The notes beneath the pieces are model-generated. The model saw only the letters and a list, made by a program, of their open reading frames with translations, searched no databases and was not told the DNA's origin. Below, one piece after another: positions 1 to 5,671 of a DNA stretch of 5,746 nt. The translations under genes were made by a program, and so were the position numbers. This DNA comes from Xanthobacteraceae bacterium (GTDB taxonomy: Bacteria; Pseudomonadota; Alphaproteobacteria; Rhizobiales; Xanthobacteraceae). The DNA lies in assembly GCA_030044035.1 (NCBI GenBank), contig JASHWN010000107.1, positions 1 to 5,746 of the forward strand. The letters are read 5' to 3'. Positions within the stretch are counted from its first letter, which is position 1. Every line of letters begins with the position of its first letter.

Positions 1-14
1 TCCACGAACACGCG

Positions 15-1484
15 ATGAGCGAGGCGGAACGCGCCGCCATCGCGCGGTCGATCTGGAGCGAGGAGAACGTCGAGTTCAAGACGGTCGGCATCGACATCGG
101 CAGCTCGACCTCGCATCTTCTGTTTGCCAGGATCGCGTTGCAGCGGCAGTCGCAGGGGCTGTCCAGCCGCTTTGTGGTCATCGGCCGCGAGATCGTCTGG
201 CGCTCGCCGATCCTGCTCACGCCGTTTCTGCCCGACGGCACGATCGACGCGGGTGCGCTCGGCGCGTTCATCGGCGGCTGCTATCGCGACGCCGGTTTTG
301 CGCAGAGCGAGATCGACAGCGGAGCGGTCATTCTCACCGGCGAGGCGATCAAGCGCAAAAACGCCCGCGCCATCGACGAACTGTTCGCCGGCGAAGCCGG
401 CAAATTCGTCTGCGCCACCGCCGGGCATTTGCTCGAATCCCGGCTCGCCGCGCACGGCTCCGGCGCGGTGGCGCTGTCGAAGGCGCGGCAGACTTGCATC
501 CTGCACGCCGACATCGGCGGCGGCACCACCAAGCTGGCGCTGATCGACCGCGGAATCATCGTCGGCCTGGCGGCATTCGCGGTCGGCGGCCGGCTGTTGG
601 CGACCGACGCGCACGGCGCCTGGACGCGCATCGACGACTCGGCGCGGCTTGTCGCCAAGAACCTCGGCATCGAGCCGACGCCGCGGGCGTTCGCCGATGC
701 CGCCGTTCGTCAGAAAATCGTGCAGCGGCTCGCCGCAATCGCGGCCGATTACCTGTGCGCTACGCCGCTCGATAAGCTCGGCGCAGCGCTGGCGCTCACC
801 GAGCCTCTGCCGCGTGGCCATGCGCCAAGCGCGATCAGCTGTTCGGGCGGCGTCGCCGAATACATGTTCGGCCACGAGGACAAGGAATATGGCGACATCG
901 CCAAAGCGCTTGCCGCCGCACTCGCGGCCGAATTGAGCCGGCGCAGCGCGCCGCCGCTGATCGATCCCGGCCAACGCATTCGCGCCACTGTGATCGGCGC
1001 CTCGCAATTCACCGTCCAGGTCAGCGGCAAGACCATTTATCTGCCCGACCCGTACGTGCTGCCGGTTTACAACGTACCGGTGCTGCGCGTCGAACTTCCT
1101 TCCGCCGACGCGATCGATCCGGCGCGGCTTACCGCCGCCATCCGCGGCCGGCTCGATGAATTCGATCTCGATCGCAATCCGCGCCTCGCCGTCGCGTTCT
1201 CCTGGCGCGGCGATCCGGAGCACGGGCGCCTGAAAGCCGCCGGCAAGGGCATCGTGCATGCGCTTGAGCCGCTCGCCGACCGCATCAAGCTTCTGCTGTT
1301 AATGATCGACGGCGACGTCGGCAAGACGCTCGGCCGTCTCCTGCATCGCGAACTTGCTTGGCCGGGAAAACTCGTCTCCATCGACGGCATCGAGCTGCAG
1401 GACCTCGACTACGTCGATCTCGGCGAGCTGATCGCGCCGCCCGGCGTCGTGCCGGTGGTGATCAAGTCGCTGCTGTTCGGGTGA
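15..1484 (+). CDS. eutA: EutA-like reactivating factor (ASKHA ATPase family)
   Basis: 489 residues from this ATG, with the layout of EutA, the ATP-dependent chaperone that frees damaged cobalamin from ethanolamine ammonia-lyase EutBC in the cytoplasm. Seen: a first phosphate-type loop GIDIGSSTSH at residues 25-34; DSGAVILTGEAIKRKNAR at about 101-118, matching E. coli EutA DSGAIIITGESAKTRNAR as I recall it; a second nucleotide loop DIGGGTTKLAL at 166-176; VGGRLLATD at 190-198; SCSGGVAEY at 275-283; ATVIGAS at 324-330; and the C-terminal VPVVIKSLLFG, like E. coli VPVTVKSLAF. Length is slightly above E. coli EutA (about 467), mostly from a longer N-terminus. Start uncertain: the frame stays open upstream to the window edge (His-Glu-His-Ala at 3-14), and the 14 visible bases hold no Shine-Dalgarno, so the true start may be outside. 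No eutB or eutC is present. The fold assignment is firm, but the real client enzyme is not shown; the symbol reflects homology. Confidence 0.85.
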   Translation: MSEAERAAIARSIWSEENVEFKTVGIDIGSSTSHLLFARIALQRQSQGLSSRFVVIGREIVWRSPILLTPFLPDGTIDAGALGAFIGGCYRDAGFAQSEIDSGAVILTGEAIKRKNARAIDELFAGEAGKFVCATAGHLLESRLAAHGSGAVALSKARQTCILHADIGGGTTKLALIDRGIIVGLAAFAVGGRLLATDAHGAWTRIDDSARLVAKNLGIEPTPRAFADAAVRQKIVQRLAAIAADYLCATPLDKLGAALALTEPLPRGHAPSAISCSGGVAEYMFGHEDKEYGDIAKALAAALAAELSRRSAPPLIDPGQRIRATVIGASQFTVQVSGKTIYLPDPYVLPVYNVPVLRVELPSADAIDPARLTAAIRGRLDEFDLDRNPRLAVAFSWRGDPEHGRLKAAGKGIVHALEPLADRIKLLLLMIDGDVGKTLGRLLHRELAWPGKLVSIDGIELQDLDYVDLGELIAPPGVVPVVIKSLLFG

Positions 1485-1497
1485 TGCTTATCCGCCC

Positions 1498-1520
1498 CCT
1501 TCCCCACTTCGTGGGGAGGG
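1498..1520. repeat. GC-rich intergenic hairpin, palindromic repeat
   Basis: Bases 1498-1507 pair with 1511-1520 in a 10-bp stem (nine Watson-Crick pairs and one G-T) around a TTC loop. It lies 14 bases after the EutA-like stop and ends 33 bases before the cupin start. No T-tract follows, so it is not a canonical rho-independent terminator. It resembles the short CCCC..GTGGGGAGGG palindromes scattered between genes in Hyphomicrobiales (from memory). It could weaken read-through or protect an mRNA end, or it may simply be a repeat copy. Its effect on transcription cannot be judged from sequence. Confidence 0.7.
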
Positions 1521-1553
1521 ATAGTATGCGCCAAAGCCCTCGGAGAAAAACAC

Positions 1554-2714
1554 ATGAACGTCCGCGAACTCCCGCAGGCCGCCACGCAGGTGGCAACGCC
1601 GCGCTATGGCGTCGATCCGTATCTCGATTGGCTCAAGCGCGAAGGACTGCCGGTCACCGAGGATTTCGGCGTCTACCTGTTCGACGTGCCGACCGCGCCG
1701 TGGCCGCGTTACGGCGTCAACGGCGCCGCCGTGCATCTCAAAGGCCGCGGCGACTTCGCCAACATGTTCGTCTACGAGATTGCGCCCGGCCGCGCCACCA
1801 CGCCGCAGCGCCACCTCTACGAAGAAGTCGTCTACGTGCTGGAAGGCCACGGCTCGACCCAGCTCGAATTCGCCGACGGCAGCCGGCGCAGCTTCGAATG
1901 GGGCGAGAAAAGCCTGTTCGCCATCCCGCTCAACGCCAAGCATCGCCATTTCAACGGCAGCGGCACCGAGCGCGCGCTCTTAGTCAGCACCACCGACCTG
2001 CCGATGGTGATGAACATCTTTCACAACGAAGCCTTCGTGTTCGACAACGGCTTCGATTTTGCCGAGCGCACCGGCAAGGCCGGATATTTTTCCGGCGAAG
2101 GCGATCTGATCACGGTGCGGCAGGGCAACCACATGTGGGAGACCAATTTCGTGCCCGACCTCACCGCGATCGAGCTGAAAAGCTGGGGCGACCGCGGCGC
2201 CGGCGGCACCAACATCATGTTCGTGCTGGCCGACGGCACCATGCACGCGCACATTTCCGAGATGCCGGTCGGCACCTACAAGAAGGGCCACCGCCACGGC
2301 CCGAGCTTTCACGTCATGTGCGTCGTCGGCCTCGGCTATTCGCTGTTGTGGTTCGAGGGCGACAGGGACTTTCGCCGCGTCGACTGGAAGCACGGCATGG
2401 TGCTGGTGCCGGCCGACCGCCAGTTCCACCAGCACTTCAACACCGGGCCGCAGCCGGCGCGCTATCTCGCCACCGCGGTCGGCGGCTTGCGCTATCCGAC
2501 CACGCTGGCCAACCGCGTCTCGCTGCTCGGCAGCGGCGGCGACGACAAGCCGGCGGTGTCGAAGAGCGTGAAGGAGGGCGGCGACCAGATCGAATACGAG
2601 GATCAGGACCCGCGCATCCACCGCATCTGGCTCGAAGAGATGCGCAAGAACGGCGCGCCGCCGAAGATGGAGAAATTCATCGCCACGCCGGAGGACATGA
2701 AGGCGCCGGCATGA
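1554..2714 (+). CDS. Two-domain cupin protein (bicupin), function unknown
   Basis: 386 residues with no signal peptide or membrane segment, so cytoplasmic. The start is set by a good Shine-Dalgarno (GGAG at 1542-1545, eight bases upstream). Two cupin beta-barrels are visible. Domain 1 has motif 1 at about residues 79-98 (Q85, H87, E91, then EGHG) and motif 2 at about 117-134 (P125, H130, N134). Domain 2 has motif 1 at about 240-261 (H246, H248, H253, then GLGYSLLW) and motif 2 at about 281-296 (P286, H292, H294, N296). Both barrels could bind a metal, but domain 1 has Gln at the usual first His and domain 2 has His where Glu is usual. Size and bicupin form recall gentisate 1,2-dioxygenase and related ring-cleaving enzymes, but I cannot assign a substrate. 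It heads a run of ATGA-coupled genes (binding protein, crotonase, binding protein), which suggests a catabolic step on an imported compound. Confidence 0.88.
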   Translation: MNVRELPQAATQVATPRYGVDPYLDWLKREGLPVTEDFGVYLFDVPTAPWPRYGVNGAAVHLKGRGDFANMFVYEIAPGRATTPQRHLYEEVVYVLEGHGSTQLEFADGSRRSFEWGEKSLFAIPLNAKHRHFNGSGTERALLVSTTDLPMVMNIFHNEAFVFDNGFDFAERTGKAGYFSGEGDLITVRQGNHMWETNFVPDLTAIELKSWGDRGAGGTNIMFVLADGTMHAHISEMPVGTYKKGHRHGPSFHVMCVVGLGYSLLWFEGDRDFRRVDWKHGMVLVPADRQFHQHFNTGPQPARYLATAVGGLRYPTTLANRVSLLGSGGDDKPAVSKSVKEGGDQIEYEDQDPRIHRIWLEEMRKNGAPPKMEKFIATPEDMKAPA

Positions 2715-3742
2715 AGCATCGCCTCATCGTTTCGCTGATCGCAATCGCGGTCGTTGCGCTGTCGCCCGCAAAAACATGCGCCGCCGACCAGTCCACCTTC
2801 GACGCGGCGAAGAAGGAGGGTCAAGTCGTCTGGTACACGACGCTGATCGTCAACCAGATCATCCGGCCGTTGAAAGCCGCGTTCGAGACAAAATATCCGG
2901 GCGTGACGCTGCAATATACCCGCGCCGACGATCTGGTGACGTCGGCAAAAATTCTGGCCGAAGGCCAGGCCGGCCGCGTTCAGGCCGATATTTTCGACGG
3001 CATCGCCAACATGCTGCCGCTGCAGGAAGCCGGCCTGCTGGCGCCGTTCACGGTGCCGAACGCCGCCGACTATCCGCCGGAGCTGAAAGCGCGCGACGGC
3101 TATTGGATCGCCGTCATCATGTACGTGTTCACGCCGGGCATCAACACCACGCTGTTGCCCAAGGACCAAGCGCCGAAAACATTTGCCGACCTGCTCGAGC
3201 CGAAACTCGCCGGCAAGATGGCCTGGAACGGCAGCTCGATGGCCGGCGCCTACGGCTTTGTCGGCAACGTGCTGACGAGTATGGGCGACGACAAGGGCAT
3301 GGCGTATCTGCGCGCGCTTGCCAGAGAGCGTGTCGTCAATGTCGAGGCGTCCTCGCGCGCCGTGCTCGACCAGGTGATTGCCGGCGAGTACTGGATGAAC
3401 CTGATGGCGTTCAACCATCACGTCGTGATCAGCGCGCGCAAGGGCGCGCCGTGCGACTGGCTCAAGCTCGAGCCGACGCCGGTGACGCTCGACGCCGTCG
3501 GTCTTTTGAAAGACGCGCCGCATCCGAACGCGGCGCGGCTGTTGCTCGAATTTTTGCTGTCACCGGAGGGCCAAAAAGTCTTTCAGCAGAACGAATACCT
3601 GCCGGCGCTGCCGAGCGTGCCCGCCATGGTCGCCGGGCTGCGGCCGAACGACGGCGGCTTCAAAGCGAACTTCCTGCGGCCGGAGCAGATCCACCGCGAG
3701 CTGCCGCAATGGCAGAAGGTCACCCAGGATCTGTTCCGATGA
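2711..3742 (+). CDS. ABC-type periplasmic solute-binding protein (SBP1)
   Basis: 343 residues. The ATG overlaps the cupin stop as ATGA, with GAAGG at 2699-2703 seven bases upstream as a plausible ribosome site. The longer open frame running in from further upstream is an artefact, because a signal peptide begins exactly here: KHR at 2-4, hydrophobic core about 5-17, and probable signal peptidase I cleavage after Ala25 (CAA-D). The mature part begins FDAAKKEGQVVWYTTLIVNQI, typical of family 1 extracellular binding proteins of the COG1840/AfuA iron(III)-type group. Other landmarks are DIFDGIANMLPLQEAGLL (93-110), PGIN (142-145), GKMAWN (168-173), GDDKGMAYLRAL (192-203), FNHH (234-237) and the C-terminal HPNAARLLLEFLLSPEGQ (271-288). 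Canonical iron binders of this fold carry a Tyr pair near the FNHH site, so iron is doubtful. No cognate permease or ATPase is visible. It is paralogous along its whole mature length to the protein at 4506-5648. Confidence 0.9.
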   Translation: MKHRLIVSLIAIAVVALSPAKTCAADQSTFDAAKKEGQVVWYTTLIVNQIIRPLKAAFETKYPGVTLQYTRADDLVTSAKILAEGQAGRVQADIFDGIANMLPLQEAGLLAPFTVPNAADYPPELKARDGYWIAVIMYVFTPGINTTLLPKDQAPKTFADLLEPKLAGKMAWNGSSMAGAYGFVGNVLTSMGDDKGMAYLRALARERVVNVEASSRAVLDQVIAGEYWMNLMAFNHHVVISARKGAPCDWLKLEPTPVTLDAVGLLKDAPHPNAARLLLEFLLSPEGQKVFQQNEYLPALPSVPAMVAGLRPNDGGFKANFLRPEQIHRELPQWQKVTQDLFR

Positions 3743-4509
3743 CGAGCGGCGTCGAGGTCGAGGTTTCCGCGCGCGGCATCGCCACGATCCTGCTCAACCG
3801 GCCCGAACGCTCGAATGCTATCGATCAAGCCACGCTCGACGAATTGGCGCGGCAATTTTTGCGTCTCGGCGCCGACGAGCGCACCCGCATCGTCGTGCTG
3901 CGCGGCGCCGGCAGGCATTTTTGCGCCGGCGCCGACCTCGTGGCGCGGGCGAGCGCGCCAGAACAACCGGCGCCGGCGCAGACCACGATCGTCGATATGC
4001 TCGCCGCGTTGGACCGGCTGCCGAAGCCGACCGTCGCCGCCGTGCACGGCGCCGCCATCGGCGCCGGCGCCGCGCTCGCCGCCTGCTGCGACGTGGTGGT
4101 GGCGGCCGACAGCGCGTTCTTCTCGATTCCGGAAGTGCGCATCGGCATGGCGCCGCTCGGCGTCACGCCATTCGTCACCCGCGCCATCGGCCATCGCAGC
4201 TTCCGCCGCTACGGCCTGTCCGGCGAGCGGTTCGGCGCCGCCGAGGCGCTGCGCATCGGTCTCGCCCACGAGGTCGTGCCGGCAGAACAGCTCGACGCCA
4301 AGGTCGCCGACGTCGTCGATGCGCTGCTGCACGGCGCGCCGGCCGCGCAACGCAGCTTGAAGGACGGCATGGAACGCTTCGTCGCACCGACCGTGGAGGC
4401 GATCGTCGCCGCGCGGCCGTCGCATGGCTCGACGCGGACGCCCGAAGCCCAGGAAGGCCTCGCCAGCTTTAAGGAAAAGCGCAAGCCGAGCTGGTACCCG
4501 CAATCATGA
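3739..4509 (+). CDS. Enoyl-CoA hydratase/isomerase (crotonase) family protein
   Basis: 256 residues, the usual length for a bacterial crotonase. The ATG overlaps the upstream stop as ATGA, and AGGA at 3726-3729 lies nine bases before it. The N-terminus fits the family: ITLNRPE-like ILLNRPERSNAID at 17-29. The oxyanion-hole segments are HFCAGADL (60-67) and HGAAIGAGAALAACCDV (103-119). Aligned by eye to rat mitochondrial enoyl-CoA hydratase, Glu164 is kept as Glu132 (SIPEVRIG), but Glu144 is replaced by Ala112. That argues against an ordinary hydratase and for another crotonase reaction, such as an AtuE-like hydratase or an isomerase, dehydratase or lyase. The segment IGMAPLGVTPFV (135-146) replaces the usual GxxPGxGGTQRL, as in AtuE-type members (from memory). 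Cytoplasmic. It sits between two paralogous binding-protein genes in a coupled operon, implying a CoA-thioester step for the imported compound. The family is certain; the reaction is not. Confidence 0.9.
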   Translation: MTSGVEVEVSARGIATILLNRPERSNAIDQATLDELARQFLRLGADERTRIVVLRGAGRHFCAGADLVARASAPEQPAPAQTTIVDMLAALDRLPKPTVAAVHGAAIGAGAALAACCDVVVAADSAFFSIPEVRIGMAPLGVTPFVTRAIGHRSFRRYGLSGERFGAAEALRIGLAHEVVPAEQLDAKVADVVDALLHGAPAAQRSLKDGMERFVAPTVEAIVAARPSHGSTRTPEAQEGLASFKEKRKPSWYPQS

Positions 4510-5648
4510 AGACGCCGCGCTTCGCGCCTTTTAGCCTGCGCTCGTCGCCGCGGAAGCGGGGACCCAGCTCGTTGCAACTCCTGGATTCCCGCTTTCGCGG
4601 GAATGAGCGGAATTCATCAGCTGGATTCGTTGTGGCGTTGTCCTTGATTCTTGCAATCCTCGCACTGGCATGCTCGCGCGCGCAAGCTGCGGACGATGCC
4701 GCGCTCTACGCGGCGGCGAAGCAAGAAGGCCAGGTCGTTTGGTACACCTCGCTGATCATCAACCAGGCGGTGCGCCCGCTGGTCGCGGCGTTCAGCAAAA
4801 AATATCCCGGCATCGAGGTCAAATACGCCCGCGGCGATTCCGGACCGAACGCCATCAAGGTCATCAACGAGACGCGCGCCGGCAAGGTCGATGCCGACGT
4901 GTTCGACGGCATCGCCACCACGCCGCCGCTGCTCGAGGCCGGCCTGGTCGAGCCGTTCGTCGCCTCCGAAGCGGGCAAATATCCGGCGGTGCTGCGCGAC
5001 CCGCAAGGCCGCTGGAACGCGCTGGTGCTTTACTTCCTCACGGCAGGCATCAACACCCAACTGGTCGGCAAGGACGAGATCAAGACCGCGGCGGACCTGC
5101 TCGATCGGAAATGGCAGGGCAAGATCGCCTGGAGCGACTCGCCGTCGTCCGGCGCGCCGGCCTATATCGGCGCCGTGCTGCAAAGCATGGGCGAAGACAA
5201 GGGCATGGCGTTCCTGCGCGCGCTCGCCAAGCAGAGCATCATCAATGTCGAAGCCACCAACCGCGCCATTCTCGATCAGGTGGTTCTCGGCCAGTACCCG
5301 ATCGCGCTCAGCATCTTCAATCATCACGCCGCGATCAGCGCCAGCAAGGGCGCGCCCGTCGCCTGGCTCAAGGTCGAGCCGATCCCGGCGCCGTTTCACT
5401 CCATCGGCCTCGTCAAGAACGCGCCGCACCCGAACGCGGCACGGCTGTTGATCGACTTTCTGCTGTCCGAAGAGGGCCAGCGCGCCTTTGCCGCCGTCGA
5501 TTATCTGCCGGCGATGCCTGCCGTGCCGGCCCGCACGCCGGAGCTCAAACCCGAGGGCGGCGGCTTCCACGCCACCTTCATCTCGCCGGCGCTGATGCGC
5601 GCCAACATCGACCGCTGGGTAAAGATCAAGAAAGAGCTGTTCGAGTGA
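4506..5648 (+). CDS. ABC-type periplasmic solute-binding protein (SBP2) with repeat-derived leader extension
   Basis: 380 residues; the ATG overlaps the crotonase stop as ATGA. No clear Shine-Dalgarno is visible just upstream, so translation probably depends on coupling. Residues 12-35 (RSSPRKRGPS...SRFRGNER) are encoded by a palindromic repeat. They precede the hydrophobic core of the signal peptide (about 41-55) and an AQA site at 59-61, so cleavage near 61/62 is likely. LALAC at 52-56 is only a poor lipobox, so lipidation is possible but less likely. No in-frame ATG lies between the repeat and the core; a GTG at 4632 is the only close alternative and lacks a good ribosome site. The mature domain matches SBP1 throughout, at roughly half identity by eye: AAAKQEGQVVWYTSLIINQ, DADVFDGIATTPPLLEAGL, GINT, GKIAW, GEDKGMAFLRALA, FNHH (271-274), HPNAARLLIDFLLSEEGQ. 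Ligand unknown. No permease or ATPase follows within the window. Confidence 0.88.
   Translation: MKTPRFAPFSLRSSPRKRGPSSLQLLDSRFRGNERNSSAGFVVALSLILAILALACSRAQAADDAALYAAAKQEGQVVWYTSLIINQAVRPLVAAFSKKYPGIEVKYARGDSGPNAIKVINETRAGKVDADVFDGIATTPPLLEAGLVEPFVASEAGKYPAVLRDPQGRWNALVLYFLTAGINTQLVGKDEIKTAADLLDRKWQGKIAWSDSPSSGAPAYIGAVLQSMGEDKGMAFLRALAKQSIINVEATNRAILDQVVLGQYPIALSIFNHHAAISASKGAPVAWLKVEPIPAPFHSIGLVKNAPHPNAARLLIDFLLSEEGQRAFAAVDYLPAMPAVPARTPELKPEGGGFHATFISPALMRANIDRWVKIKKELFE
4540..4608. repeat. Palindromic repeat inserted in frame within a signal-peptide coding region
   Basis: Inverted arms 4540-4567 and 4581-4608 flank a 13-base centre. The inner 20 bases of each arm (4548-4567 against 4581-4600) match with 17 Watson-Crick pairs, two G-T pairs and one mismatch; the outer eight bases match at five positions. 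Each arm is also a small palindrome (CCGC-GGAA-GCGG on the left, CCCGC-TTTC-GCGGG on the right). The 69-base length is exactly 23 codons, so the host frame is kept. The encoded peptide SSPRKRGP...SRFRGNE is one I recognise from spurious proteins translated from dispersed repeats in Hyphomicrobiales. Exact ends are uncertain by a few bases. Confidence 0.8.
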
Positions 5649-5671
5649 TGCGAGCGGCACATGTTAACCGT

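Noticed and set aside
1498..1520. Rho-independent terminator for the EutA-like gene
   Set aside because: The stem is strong but the following bases are AGTATGCG-type sequence with no T-tract, so only a hairpin or repeat is claimed.
1358..2710. Long open frame running into SBP1 from within the EutA-like gene
   Set aside because: It overlaps the EutA-like and cupin genes in another frame and is arginine-rich low-complexity shadow sequence. A clear signal peptide and ATGA overlap place the true start at 2711.
2603..3523. 306-residue antisense open frame opposite SBP1
   Set aside because: Same GC-driven mirror effect, with no recognisable motifs.
2776..3738. Open frame upstream of the crotonase start, inside SBP1
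   Set aside because: The translation is Arg/Ala-rich with no family features, while the crotonase N-terminal motif begins right after the ATG at 3739.
3583..4503. 306-residue antisense open frame opposite the crotonase
   Set aside because: Arg/Gly/Ala-rich shadow of a gene whose + strand product is clearly a crotonase.
4540..4608. CRISPR unit or insertion sequence end
   Set aside because: There is only one palindromic unit, with no spacers, transposase or target-site duplication that I can identify.
4617..5660. 347-residue antisense open frame opposite SBP2
   Set aside because: It mirrors SBP2 codons in a GC3-rich gene. The product shows no recognisable domain, and the + strand has strong family conservation.
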